A DNA stretch of 64,000 nucleotides, from assembly GCA_946965045.2 (NCBI GenBank), contig OX337231.1, positions 1,674,001 through 1,738,000 on the forward strand, in the 5' to 3' direction. Position 1 is the first letter of the stretch. Every line of letters starts with the position of its first letter. Shown here in pieces: positions 1 to 10,795 of the stretch. The notes under the pieces were generated by a model. It worked only from the letters and a program-made list of their open reading frames with translations. It was not told the DNA's origin and ran no database searches. Origin of the DNA: Epithemia pelagica. Its lineage: Eukaryota; Bacillariophyta; Bacillariophyceae; Surirellales; Surirellaceae. A program made the translations under genes and the position numbers.

Positions 1-1
1 T

Positions 2-1893
2 GAATATGCATTCCACGGAAAAGGACAATCGATCCATGCTCCTGGACAATTCGAGCACTTTGGACATGCTGTTGATGAACGATCCGTTAAAGTTGATGGA
101 AAACAATGCATCACAACACTTGATGGCCGTGCTATGTCTCTGCACATCAAAGAGGGACTAGTATACATTCACTCCTTAGGTATCCCCAGTGATGATGACA
201 TGGAGACATTACCTCAGATCATCTTCACATCACCTGATACATGGGATCCTGGTGTTTTGGATCATTTGCATCCTGCCTCATCACCTGACAGTGCTTCTAA
301 CTGGCAACAAGTCAACACTGATGGTAGTATGACACATTATGGGGAGTACACTGATCCTGATGTCTGTAACCTCACTCACCTTTTGGATTTACCTTACGAT
401 CATGGACCTGGTACACCTTCCTTCTCCTCAGCCCTTATTGGAGACTCTTGTTCCAAACTGTACCGTCAAGATCACAACATGACTGAGAAGCGTTATCCTA
501 CCGTTAAGAAGATGCCTTACGTCATCATGAACGTTTCTGGTCATCTTACTCTTCAGATCCTCAATGGCCGCCCACCCGATTTTTCCCAACCCCTTTTCTT
601 CCTTCTCTGCGACCAGGTCTTCTCCTGTACCGAATCTTATGCACCCTATCTTTGTCCGGATGCCTCTTCAGGGGAGGAGTCACTTCCAAATAAACCCAAT
701 GACAAGCAAGCTGACACCGTTTTCATTTGTAGCAAAGGTGAAGATCCATCCGCACAAATGCCTACGATCAAGAACTGCGACAAAATGTTTGGACAAGCGT
801 TTCCTTACAAACCAGCAGAGGGAAATGGGGAGCAACAACAAGCATGTATAATCCAACATGTCAATTTAGAACAAGACGCTTTCAAGCAAGAAGCATGTAT
901 CAAGAAGTACATTTTCTGCAAACACAATTCCTATATTGACAAGAAGGTGATCTCATGCAGTCAACTTATGGAATACAATGGACAGGACAACCAGGAACAG
1001 GCAACTGAAGATGTTGTTTTCCAATTCAGAGATGTTGTCATACATCAAGGACCTTTGAGCAGTAACAACAACCCTGACTACAAAGGGAGTCCCTGGAATG
1101 TACTTGTTGATTGGGAGACTGGGGAGATGATCTTTGAGCCTCCAACACCCACCATAACCATTGTCTATGGCAAGAAACATGACCTACTGAATGAACTTGG
1201 ATGGAAGCATTTCAAGCATTTTGTCAAGATCAGTGAATGCCTCATTCAAGCTGCTTAACAGCAGTCAAGAATCAAGCAACTTAGTTTTTTTGTCAAGTAC
1301 AAGTTTGGTTACCCACACGTTCTACAGACACACAAAGAAGCAATTGTTTTAGACAAGCAACATGGCAAAAACAAGTGGCAAGACACTACCGATTTTGGAC
1401 CCTCACAGATTCAATCACTCAAGACATTGAAGGATCATGATCAAGTTCAAGTCCGTCTTGGGAAAATGTTAGATGCACAAGAAGAGTATCACAACAAGAT
1501 TCAAGTCTATCTTGTGAAACATGATGATAGATGCAAGCCACTTCTTGTCACGTGTGAACATTTTACCAAAGAACCAGTTGAGGCAATCTGTCCATGTGCT
1601 ATTTCCTTTTGCAACTTCCATACTACCATCTACCTTGGGCCTCTCAATGATATGGATGTATGGAGAGCATACATTGGAAATGCATGCAACCTTAAAAGCT
1701 TTAGCTGGGGAGAAGACCTTGATAGTGGCAAGACAAGAACTCAAGGAATTATGTCACACCTTGGTTACCTACTACAAGACCTCAAATGGATTTGATTCTT
1801 CAGGAGCACGTCAACATGACTGTTTATTTGATGTCTTTCTTGGTATGGATTTGTCACCAAGTAAAGCAATTCCCAATGTTTGGATGAAGAAAG
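2..1893 (+). pseudogene. Decayed Ty1/copia gag-pol fragment, continuing past the left edge
   Basis: The frame is already open at base 2 and stays open to the stop at 1258. It resembles the intact minus-strand copia polyprotein at 5168-10795 in several blocks: the segment after the protease (GLVYIHSLGIP against GLVYLDSLGIP; IIFTSPDTWDP against VVFTSPDEWNP) and the region before the reverse transcriptase (HQGPLSSNNNPDYKGS, WKHFKHFVK). The integrase catalytic core is missing between these blocks. Further remnants lie in other frames: WRAYIGNA matches the RT GNAYLEA region near 1650-1690, and SGARQHDCLFDVFLGM matches SGARWHDKLYDVLQEM near 1800-1860. No YVDD motif follows, so the element is rearranged or truncated near 1.9 kb. 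Its divergence from the intact copy suggests a different copia subfamily. An ATG at 134 could start a 374-aa product, but I see no reason to think it is a gene. Confidence 0.75.
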
Positions 1894-3339
1894 CACCCGG
1901 GGAGGAGAGCTCTGAAGGTATCTGCAACAACTTTACACTCAAGAATGATGGATTTATCATCAACTGCCTCCGACGTTTTTATACACCAATCCAGAAGATG
2001 TTCTCGGCAAACATTGGAAATTCTCCACATGATAGACAATGTCCAAGACCTTCTTCTTCCTCTGGATTGGAAACAATCACAAGAACGACAAAGGAAAATA
2101 ACAATCCTCACTCGACGAATTGTGGGGAGTGGCAGAATTCTCACCAACAACTAGGTTGTGGTGGAATCTACAACTCATCGACTGATGCTAGTATTTTATG
2201 GCATCCGATGACATTTTCGTAAAAGTGAGAAAAGAAAGACGGCATGCTCGCAGACCTTTAAATTCGGCCAAGGCATGCTCGCAATGCGCGTGTTATGAGC
2301 GACCGATCGGATATTAATTATGGCCCAACACGTGCGCGCCCAATATTCTCAAGCGCGCGCAATCAATACTCGATTACGCACCTCCACGACTTAGCCCGGC
2401 GGCCTAAGTAACCGAAGCACGAATCACGATCACGCGAGACCATATCTCTATTCCCACAAATCGAAGAATGCAAACAGCAACGCGCTAAGAAAACAACCTA
2501 TATCGCAACAAAGCAAGAGCTGTTGGCATTAGTATATGATATACAAGTGCATATACTTCCAATACACAATATCCATGTCTACTCCAACCAGACCAGTCCT
2601 GTCAGCGCCATGAATATATCAGTCATGCACCCTGGCCAGACCTGCACATCAAAACACACACCGTAGTCCTAAAGCTCACAATCTAACAATATCACCATTT
2701 ATCACATCCTCTTTTGTGTCCCGACTATCCTTTTGATAGACTACGACTTGGTTGTATCTCTGACCCGTGGAGATACTACTATCGGTTGGTGACCTACCTG
2801 ATTGTCTGCTCTACCGAGCATTATCCCCCATGAGTTTGAAAGAATTCTACTTACTTTTTCGGACCAACGACCATTTTTGGCTGTGTCCAGTGACAGACCT
2901 AGGACTGCGCATCGTCTAAGTTAGTCGCGCAAATTTTCGCGCGAAAATGTCTCCGGTACTCAAAATTTTGGAAGCAAGTTTTGGGCCGTGGTTTTAGGAT
3001 GATTATTTCACATCAAGAAAAAACTCAAAACTGTTACGAGATGGCGCCTTTGTGTTCTTTGAATGACAAAGAATCTAACTGCGGAATCTTGTAACAGTTT
3101 TGAGTGTTTTTTTATGGTTTTATTGGTCCGCAAAGATGAGGCAAAATTTTTGGGATTATCATTTAACAAAAAATTATTTGTCGCAGGTACGCGAGGCCGC
3201 GAGCGTGCCCGTTTGGCATCAAAAGCTCGTATTGCTATTTTGGGATCTACAGGGATGACGGGCTGGCAGTATTCAAAGGAAAGATGTCGACTGAAGAAAT
3301 ACAACACGACATAGCAGGAAACAACTTCCTAACATTTAC
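1894..3339. other. Intergenic, no gene recognised
   Basis: Open frames here are short and resemble nothing I know. A short direct repeat (about ggcatgctcgca) occurs near 2240 and 2273, and there are CG-rich palindromic bits (gcgcgcgc-like) near 2330-2360 and 2930-2945. It is probably degenerate transposon sequence between the copia fragment and the non-LTR fragment. Confidence 0.4.
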
Positions 3340-4048
3340 CACAGTAATTTGGGGATTCCCTGGACAGCCACTCGACCAACGACATCATGAACGAGGACAT
3401 GACCTTGCTGGACAAGTCACAGGTCTTTCCATTCCTAGATATGGAAATGTACTGGTCAGCAGAAAAGACTCTCGCATTCCGAGTCCACCTCAAGAAAAAC
3501 CAACAGTTGAAGTACCTCAACAAAGGCAGCTTGCATACTCCTGGTTGCTTCAAAGCAATCCGAATGGGGTAATCAAATGCCTCATCAAACTCACCTCGGT
3601 CAACACTCTAACAGTGGACAAACTATACCCGACCCACTTCCAAGTGCTTTCAGACTTGAATTTGATCAAGGCCGACCAAATTCCGACACTAGTCAACTCA
3701 TCCAACAACATTGAACGTGAAAGACAAGACGAGACCTCTAACACACTCAAGAAACAACGCGACAGAGACCACAAGAGGGAAATCTATTTCAGTATCGGCT
3801 ACTCCAACTTCTGGAGAAAACCGATCCACTAGATGATCAAAGAAATCAAGAGCAAGTGCCCGACACCCTCATGGCTATGTGTATGTGTCTCTATGTCCTA
3901 TCATAGATTCACGAACATTAGAGAACATTTTCAAGGAGCCCTCAACACAAAACTTACAACTAAAAACTTACCGACTACCGACACCTTGAGGCTTGTGGTC
4001 GAAGACTGTTACTGTCGGAGCGATATTATGAAATACAAGTACGAATAA
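3340..4048 (+). pseudogene. 3' end of a non-LTR-type retrotransposon (reverse transcriptase C-terminal region), broken
   Basis: Translation gives blocks typical of a reverse transcriptase family I associate with diatom genomes: FPFLDMEMYW, QQLKYLNKGSLHTPGCFKAI, then KCLIKLTSVN and VDKLYPTHFQ, then YFSIGYSNFWRKPIH and SMSYHRFTNIREHFQGAL, ending with a DCYCRS cysteine motif. The blocks run in order but are not one frame. The frame changes near 3570 (third frame to second frame, just after KAIRMG), and an in-frame TAG at 3830-3832 separates RKPIH from the SMSYHRF block. The stop after 4045 is followed by an AT-rich stretch with a run of T near 4090. Only the 3' part of the element is present, as expected for 5'-truncated target-primed insertion (inference). 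Assignment to LINE rather than another RT class is tentative. Confidence 0.65.
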
Positions 4049-4667
4049 AACTGTTGGAGTTGGAACTTGTAGCTCCGAGCTTGAACATGATTTTTTTTTT
4101 AAATAAAGAATATCTACGCCCTTTGGGCAATACAACCATGAACTATGATTTTTCATTAAATAAACTTATTACCTATTACCATTACTCGCCCTCCGACCTC
4201 CGACTAGTACCTAGCTACTAGGTTGATACGCGGACCAGCGGCGTGACGTGACGCGTCACGGGTATGACGAATCACTGACCAAATAGACGAAATGGTGTCG
4301 TCAATGGTGACGAGCCGGGATACCCGTAACATCAATGGTACTCCTAGGAGTATCTGATTTCTGATTGCTTGGCGAAGGTAAATTGAAGTTTCTAGGAGTA
4401 TGAGTTTCATTAATTCGTCAACGCCATATTCGGAGACGTGACATGGAGGTATTTGGTCACGTCAGCTGACGCGCGTCAATCGTAGCAACCTTGTAGCTCT
4501 AGGTGTCCACTGTCCACTGTCCACTTCGAAGCACCTTACGCGATACGCCGAACGCGGAGCGCGCGGCGGAGGGTTTCGTTTCGAGCTTCGAGCAGTGAGT
4601 TCGGATTCCAGGTCTCGTGGATTATGCCCCTGTGCCCTGTCATCTTTCCGTTGTGGTTTATCGTACG
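4049..4667. other. Intergenic, no gene recognised
   Basis: No credible gene. It contains two to three diverged units of a 7-bp repeat (reverse complement of GGTAATA) near 4168-4185, also seen as a longer array at 39623, and a perfect 14-bp palindrome at 4339. It is also the empty-site flank of the copia insertion. Confidence 0.4.
4339..4352. repeat. Palindrome TACTCCTAGGAGTA
   Basis: A perfect 14-bp palindrome. The same core (CTCCTAGGAG) recurs as a 16-bp perfect palindrome at 20649-20664 and in imperfect form near 26530-26710 and 39412-39430, always outside genes. Confidence 0.7.
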
Positions 4668-4671
4668 TTTC
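4668..4671. repeat. Left target-site duplication (tttc) of the copia element
   Basis: Matches 12391-12394 immediately outside the other LTR. It is short, so taken alone it is weak; the LTR boundaries support it. Confidence 0.6.
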
Positions 4672-5194
4672 TGACAAAAGATGAAGGACTCCGGTCGTTA
4701 CGACACAACAATCAAAGATACAACAAAGCGTTAGACAATTCAAGGCACCAACCACGTAGCCAATCCCCCACGGGTCAAGGAAAAGGCCAACAACTACTAG
4801 AAGAGTAGGTAGGACACAAAGAGATGTGATGATGATGCTTTTTAGAATTGTGAGTGTTATCGTCTATGTTAGTGCTCGTTGTTGTTGTTTCCCCTTTTCC
4901 ATCCATTTGTACTAGGTACGTAGAAATCTACACGCAGCATTGCTGGTTCGTGTGCATCTGACATCTAGATCGCATTCAATCGTCCCAAGATATCGCACAT
5001 GTTCATGGATGATGTCTAGCTCATGTCCAAGGCCATTGAAAGCGCCTCCTATCGTATTCCCTTTCTCCCCATTGTCTAAACTACGATCTACATGTGCTAG
5101 GTGTTTGTATATTATGACGTCACAGCCAGATGAAACCACTAGGTATTGATCGTGACTCATCGTACGATCAGTCACGGTCATCTACCTTGTGCGA
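4672..5194 (-). repeat. 3' LTR of the copia element
   Basis: 523 bp, matching 11868-12390 throughout. The last codons and the stop of gag-pol (5168-5194) lie inside it. Confidence 0.95.
5115..5122. promoter_or_regulatory. Palindromic CRE-like site TGACGTCA in the 3' LTR
   Basis: A perfect 8-bp bZIP/CREB-type palindrome about 70 bp inside the 5' (U3) end of the LTR, in the position of a promoter element. Its use is inferred. Confidence 0.45.
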
Positions 5195-8100
5195 CTCCCC
5201 TTTCGTCTGTCTGTCTTGTTTTGGTTCATTGATCTTATCGTTCAAAGCACTAACATCACCTCGCCAGAATAGCAGAGGTTTAAGGAGTGGCCATCCCGTG
5301 ACAAAATCCCAATTTTTAGTCAACACGTCAGCGGGATTGGTCTTGCCATCCTTCCAGTAAAACTTGATAGCCTTCGATGCCATACACTCACGTACACGGT
5401 TGTAGCTCAGAAAATGATGGCGTTTGCTAAGGATTGAATGTGGTACCGTACTATTGGTTACCACTGATTTGTTATCTCCGAATAGGTAGCTAGAATCTCG
5501 TAGTGGTACTCCTAGGTAACGAAGAAAAATGCGTAGTTCCATGATTTGATCACATGCAATCCGTGCAGAGACAAATTCAGAGCCAAAGGTTGCAGTCTCA
5601 ACCGTTGCCTGTCGCTTGGAGTACCAGTCCATGGGAGTTCCATTGACTAGGTGTAGAATCCCAGATGCTGATCTCCCCGTAATCATGTCGTGCTTTAGGT
5701 TAGCATCGACATAGGTAGTTGTAACAACGGGTAGACCCTTAGGTTCCGGTGCATCTTTTGGAACTTCCTCTCGTGCTCCATCGTAAACGCGGAACCAGTC
5801 ATAGTTTTGGTCTGGCAGATTGGAGTAGTCTGGTTCATGTAGTCTAAAACGGATTGCTCCATGATACATGCCTGCTAGGTATCCAACAACTCGTTTTGCA
5901 CGTTCCAAATGGCCAATTCGTGGAGCGGCACGGAATCTAGCCAATGTCATGACGGAAGTGAAGATGTCAAAACGACCTATAGTCACCACCCATTGCAGTT
6001 GCCCTATAATGGATTGATAGATGGCAATGTCCTTTTCTTCACATAGCTCGCTATCATCTAGTTCAGGATGATCTTGCCGGTCTAATGGAGTCTTGTACTT
6101 TTTCGGTTTGTTCCCGAATAAGATTTCGTATCCTTCGAGTATCTTCTCAACGTATCGTCTGGGGTCCCCAACCAATGTTCCATCTGGTTCTCTCTTGTAT
6201 GTACACCCTAGGTGATATGCTATTGGGCCCACACCTTTGAGTTTGAATTTAAATTTTTCAGTGAAAGTATCACAAATTTCTTTCGGGTTCTTTGCAGCAA
6301 TTGCTAGGTCGTCTACGTAAACTGCTATGTACTCGTAGACGCCGTGCTCTTCGTTTAGCTTAAACCAGATGTCAGGTTCAATCTTGCATGGTTTAAATCC
6401 CATTTCTTGTAAAACGTCGTAGAGTTTATCATGCCATCGTGCTCCACTGGTCACAAGCCCGTAAAGTGCCTTATCAAAAATCAAGATTTTTCCTTCCAAA
6501 TCTCCAAATTCAGGACCAGCTATGATGAATAGCTTCTCCTTTGTTTGTGCTTCTAGGTAAGCATTTCCAATGTCAGCTGCCCAGATCTCCAGCTTGTTCA
6601 GTTCACTGAGGAAGATAACTAGACGTAGGCCACGTATTGATACCACTCCTGAGTAGCTTGACATAGACGGGTCTCGTATAGTCAAATGCCCATCAGCTAC
6701 AAGTCTAGCTTTTCGACGTCCATCATGTTTGACATCGAAAACTAGGTGAACTCTCAACCGTTGGTATCCTTCAGGAGCATTCATAAGCTTCCCATTTTGA
6801 AAAATAGCCTTATCCCGAACTAGGAATGTCTTATATTGATGAATGACTTGATCTAGCTCGAGTTCAGTTGCTTTTGACCATAAGTTATTCTTGTTCTGAA
6901 CATCTAGCAGGATAGCTTCATCATAATCCCGTGGGACTTGCACGCCAAAACGGTACTTGATTTGCGCGCGAGAGTTACGCCGGATCATCTTTTTCTTGGC
7001 TTGCTGCAAATGTCGACGGAGTGTCTTGATGAGTCGTTTTTCAGTCTTGACGTATTTAGCTAGGTGCTTCCAGCCATCTAAGTCGAGTAGTCCATTGTTC
7101 TTGGCATAGATAGCGCATAGCAAAGGATCATCACTAGCTATAAAAGAAAGAGGCTCATAGCTAGTCTCCCCATTTTCCCATTCGACAAGAACGTTGTAGC
7201 TAGATCCCTTGTAATGAGCATCAGTAGGTTTGAGAGGACCTTGATGAGCAGTGATTTGCCGCATGCGATACTCTTGCTCAGAGAAAACAACGTCGTCAGG
7301 ATCATGATCTAGATGATTGAGAAGTTCGTTGTAAGTGACAATCTCACGAAGGCGACCTTCATCATATTCCACTTCAAAACTGAGGTCTTCAAAACGTTTT
7401 CGGTCACGATAAGCTTGATCTTGGACCATAGCAACAACTAACCCACGGAAACGCTCCCCAGTTTCCAGTTTAGGGCCAAGAAATTTACGGCCAAGTAGAT
7501 CATGTGGATCTATAGTAGGCATAGGAGGTGTAGATCCAGAAGAACTATCTTCATGACGACCTCTGACATGAACTATCTCCCCTTTTTCTGGATCTAGACG
7601 TCGGTTAGGTAAAGAAGAGGTAGCACTACGAATAGTAGATCGAAACAAAATCGTAGAGGTCTCATCAGTAAGGATCTTCCATGTTAATGGATCCCCAACT
7701 CCAGTACCAAAACCTACCCAACGACCTTTAGATTCATTACCAGTAGAAGGGTAAGAAGATCGATCAGGATCATAAGAAAAATAAATTGGTTCCCAGAAAT
7801 AATGAGCAAGTAAGAAACTAACATCAGGAGTGGAGCCCGTCAGGCGCTCAATGGGGGTGCGACCGTTAAGCGCCGGCGAAGCAAGGTGGTTAAGCACGGT
7901 CGACGCATAGTCTAGAGCAAGTAACCAGCAGCTAGGTGGACAACCAGAGGTATTGAGAATAAGATTAGTCCAGCGCTTAAGAGTAGAGTACCGATTTTCA
8001 GCAAAATTCTGATGCTGATGATGAGGTTCAGATGTGTACTGAGAAATAAACAAAGACCGTAGGATGTCTTGTACTTTCTTAGAAACTAAAGCCTGAGCAC

Positions 8101-10795
8101 GATCACTGATTAAAACGTCCATAGCTCCCCGTAGTCGGATATTATCCTCAAGGGTATTGACGAATTGAGCATCAGATTTGACTCCATACACATCGCAAAC
8201 AAGGGTATCTCTTCCAACAAAAATCTGAGCAGCCTTAGAACCATTATCAATAGCAGGTGTATCAGCAAAGACTGTATCAGTGGCAACCCCTTCACGACGA
8301 CGACCGATATTGAGCACAGGGTTACGAGTGCGAAAGTGCTTCTTGAGATAATCATGAGGGGAAAATCCCACATAGCGTGTAGAAACCTTAAAGGTATTAG
8401 CTATGCTATCAGCCGATGCCCAAGCAAAATAAGGACGTAGGGCTTCAAAATCTTCAGATTTCAGAGATTGTTGATGATAACGACTGTGTTGAAAGTCGAC
8501 GGCACCAGCTAGGTTTGTCTGTTGATGAAGGGTAAGAATCTGGGAAACTAGGTTGACGCGATGAACATAGTCTCCAGTCGCAGAAAAATCACGATCAATA
8601 GGGTCTGGGTTGACAAGATCCATCCAATCAGAATGTGTATCAGGATTGGACGAATGAGAATGATCCATGACGTCAGGATTCCATTCATCGGGTGACGTAA
8701 AGACGACATGAGGATAGGTAGCTAGGTCATTATCAGTAGGAATGCCGAGACTATCCAAATAGACAAGTCCACCCTTAAAGATCAAAGGTAAGGCATAACC
8801 GTCTAGAGTCTCAATACGCTGTCGACCACCGACAAGAACTGACTTGTCATCAACAAGAGTCTTGAAATATTCCATTTGTGGCGGAGAGTGAATCGAACGA
8901 CCCTTTCCAAGGTAAGCATACTCATGGAAAATACCAACGATTGTACCTAGCTGTGTAGAATAAAGACCTGCAGCGGTAACAATGTCCAAACCAGTTACCT
9001 CGTGATTATCAATGCCAATAATGTTAATCTTTCGACCAGTTTTGTGGATAATCTTCAAATCACTCCCAGCTAAACCACCATTGGCCCCTCTATCAATCAA
9101 CTGAAAGGTAGGATTAAGGTTAGCCTTGGAGAAGCGATAGGTAGCATTGATAGAGAAACTAACACCCTTAGATTTAGCCTTGTTGGCAGAAAGGACGCGC
9201 TGAATATCAGATTCAGGATAATCAGTTTGCTCATGTAACATTGTGAGAAGCTGATCAGGACTAGGATCAGACTCAGTAGCAACAGCAGCTTCTTGGCAAG
9301 CTTCTTCAGTATTATCAGTAGCTGTTGGATTTTCATCAGCAGATGATTCACTAACCTCATGTAGGTTCGTTTGACGAGGTTTAGAATTAGGTGAGTTAGC
9401 CAAGATACGTTTATTGTGTGCTTTTAGCATCTCTTTAACTTCATCTGAAGTAGCATCCCAAATATCCTTAGGGAGAAAAATACGCTGAGTACGAGTATCA
9501 ATGCGATTACGAGACCGATTAGCTTGAAAAATAGATACAAGATCCTCTTGAATGAAATCATCATGAGAACTAGAATGATCAGAGTCAAAAATATCGTGAT
9601 CACACTGTTGGGAAGCATAAGCTCGTCGTTTAGATCCATTCTTGCTAGCTAAGTGCTGATCAAATTGAAAAGCAGCATTAGTCAACACACGATAGTAGTC
9701 ATCATAGGACATCTTTGCATGAGTCCCAGATTGGGATTTAAGAAAATCATCGAAAATCTTGACACGTCGAAGATCTTCATTACCATCCACAGCTTGCATG
9801 AGAAAAGTAGTACGTGAAAAATCAGGTAGCTTTTGGCTAGAATCACATAGACTATCTAAAAGACGTAGTTGTTCATTGAAATGAAGCAAGAACTGGGATG
9901 TAGTGCCTCTCCATGCTGAATCAAGACGAATGTTTGTAAGATAGGCAGTGAGACGCATGATTTCCTTGCGTGACAACTCGGAGTCCGTATGATGAGTGCG
10001 TAACTCATCTAGGACGGCTGTAGCATCCATGTCCGTAGTATGGGCACGAATGATAGCACGACCTTTATCAGTTTGTAAACAACGAACTAAAACTGAATAT
10101 AGAAAGATCTGTTGTTCTCGGTAAAGAGCAGAGGCAGCAGGATCTGTGGAATCCACAACAAAAGAAGGATCCAAAACATTGCCTAATCCTTGAGCAAGTG
10201 CAGTAGCACGAAAACTACGCATAAAGGGGTCATAGTTTTTCTCTTCCTTGAGTACTTCATATGCCGTTGAGTCGCGTTTAATGCCTTTACGAAAGGTAGT
10301 CAAATCTTGCTGGGACTGAGACGAGTTAGACATAGTAGACTTCCCCCCCGGAGTGCCAAGAGATGGAGTACCTGGAGTAGACGGCACGTTTAAGGCCCGA
10401 TACTGAGAAGAAGTAGGGAAATAAGTCCCGATGCGAAACCGACCATAATCCTCGCGAGTAAGTGCTAACCAGTCATCAGCACCAAAGAAACGCTGGGCGA
10501 GAGAGTGAAGATGATTAGCCCAAAGAAGGAAAGCACGAATTTGCTTAGCGAAGGTAGGATGTAATTTCTGGGTCTTAGGCTGTCGCTTAGTTTTAAATTC
10601 AAGGTCATCCGCAAGGGTTTCAGGTTCGAAGACATACAACTCAAGAAACTCAGAGAAGTTTAAAAACTTGTGATGAGTAAACCAGTCTTGGAAATCAGAA
10701 AGGCGATCTGGGGGTTGATTCAAGATCGTAGTAAAGATGTGCTGAAAAACTGGATCCTGGGAAAGATCTACTGCATTCTCAGTCGGTTCCGTCAT
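5168..10795 (-). CDS. Ty1/copia gag-pol polyprotein, 1875 aa
   Basis: A single ORF starting at the ATG at 10795. The N-terminal about 550 residues are the gag-like part (MTEPTENAVDLSQ at the start); I see no CCHC zinc knuckle. The aspartic protease follows with DRGANGG, the diatom-style version of the D(S/T)GA active site. The integrase core has D in ATDTVFADTPAID, D in LISDRAQAL and E in HHQHQNFAENRY, the copia D,D(35)E pattern, followed by the NGRTPIERL segment. The reverse transcriptase shows RLVADGHLT, IGNAYLEA, SGARWHDKL and the catalytic YVDDLAIA. RNase H ends the protein (TYVDANLKHD, TFGSEFVSARIA, GDNKSVV). The domain order PR-IN-RT-RH defines copia rather than gypsy. There is no frameshift or stop, so this copy looks capable of encoding all enzymes. 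The stop codon lies within the 3' LTR. Confidence 0.95.
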   Translation of the reverse strand: MTEPTENAVDLSQDPVFQHIFTTILNQPPDRLSDFQDWFTHHKFLNFSEFLELYVFEPETLADDLEFKTKRQPKTQKLHPTFAKQIRAFLLWANHLHSLAQRFFGADDWLALTREDYGRFRIGTYFPTSSQYRALNVPSTPGTPSLGTPGGKSTMSNSSQSQQDLTTFRKGIKRDSTAYEVLKEEKNYDPFMRSFRATALAQGLGNVLDPSFVVDSTDPAASALYREQQIFLYSVLVRCLQTDKGRAIIRAHTTDMDATAVLDELRTHHTDSELSRKEIMRLTAYLTNIRLDSAWRGTTSQFLLHFNEQLRLLDSLCDSSQKLPDFSRTTFLMQAVDGNEDLRRVKIFDDFLKSQSGTHAKMSYDDYYRVLTNAAFQFDQHLASKNGSKRRAYASQQCDHDIFDSDHSSSHDDFIQEDLVSIFQANRSRNRIDTRTQRIFLPKDIWDATSDEVKEMLKAHNKRILANSPNSKPRQTNLHEVSESSADENPTATDNTEEACQEAAVATESDPSPDQLLTMLHEQTDYPESDIQRVLSANKAKSKGVSFSINATYRFSKANLNPTFQLIDRGANGGLAGSDLKIIHKTGRKINIIGIDNHEVTGLDIVTAAGLYSTQLGTIVGIFHEYAYLGKGRSIHSPPQMEYFKTLVDDKSVLVGGRQRIETLDGYALPLIFKGGLVYLDSLGIPTDNDLATYPHVVFTSPDEWNPDVMDHSHSSNPDTHSDWMDLVNPDPIDRDFSATGDYVHRVNLVSQILTLHQQTNLAGAVDFQHSRYHQQSLKSEDFEALRPYFAWASADSIANTFKVSTRYVGFSPHDYLKKHFRTRNPVLNIGRRREGVATDTVFADTPAIDNGSKAAQIFVGRDTLVCDVYGVKSDAQFVNTLEDNIRLRGAMDVLISDRAQALVSKKVQDILRSLFISQYTSEPHHQHQNFAENRYSTLKRWTNLILNTSGCPPSCWLLALDYASTVLNHLASPALNGRTPIERLTGSTPDVSFLLAHYFWEPIYFSYDPDRSSYPSTGNESKGRWVGFGTGVGDPLTWKILTDETSTILFRSTIRSATSSLPNRRLDPEKGEIVHVRGRHEDSSSGSTPPMPTIDPHDLLGRKFLGPKLETGERFRGLVVAMVQDQAYRDRKRFEDLSFEVEYDEGRLREIVTYNELLNHLDHDPDDVVFSEQEYRMRQITAHQGPLKPTDAHYKGSSYNVLVEWENGETSYEPLSFIASDDPLLCAIYAKNNGLLDLDGWKHLAKYVKTEKRLIKTLRRHLQQAKKKMIRRNSRAQIKYRFGVQVPRDYDEAILLDVQNKNNLWSKATELELDQVIHQYKTFLVRDKAIFQNGKLMNAPEGYQRLRVHLVFDVKHDGRRKARLVADGHLTIRDPSMSSYSGVVSIRGLRLVIFLSELNKLEIWAADIGNAYLEAQTKEKLFIIAGPEFGDLEGKILIFDKALYGLVTSGARWHDKLYDVLQEMGFKPCKIEPDIWFKLNEEHGVYEYIAVYVDDLAIAAKNPKEICDTFTEKFKFKLKGVGPIAYHLGCTYKREPDGTLVGDPRRYVEKILEGYEILFGNKPKKYKTPLDRQDHPELDDSELCEEKDIAIYQSIIGQLQWVVTIGRFDIFTSVMTLARFRAAPRIGHLERAKRVVGYLAGMYHGAIRFRLHEPDYSNLPDQNYDWFRVYDGAREEVPKDAPEPKGLPVVTTTYVDANLKHDMITGRSASGILHLVNGTPMDWYSKRQATVETATFGSEFVSARIACDQIMELRIFLRYLGVPLRDSSYLFGDNKSVVTNSTVPHSILSKRHHFLSYNRVRECMASKAIKFYWKDGKTNPADVLTKNWDFVTGWPLLKPLLFWRGDVSALNDKINEPKQDRQTKGESHKVDDRD
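5195..5204 (-). other. Polypurine tract (plus-strand primer) of the copia element
   Basis: On the element's strand this reads GAAAGGGGAG and lies directly against the 3' LTR, where a polypurine tract is expected. It independently supports the LTR boundary at 5194. Confidence 0.75.

Noticed and set aside
4912-5181. 89-codon frame in each LTR (also 12108-12377)
   Set aside because: It lies wholly inside the LTRs, is identical because the LTRs are, and resembles no protein.
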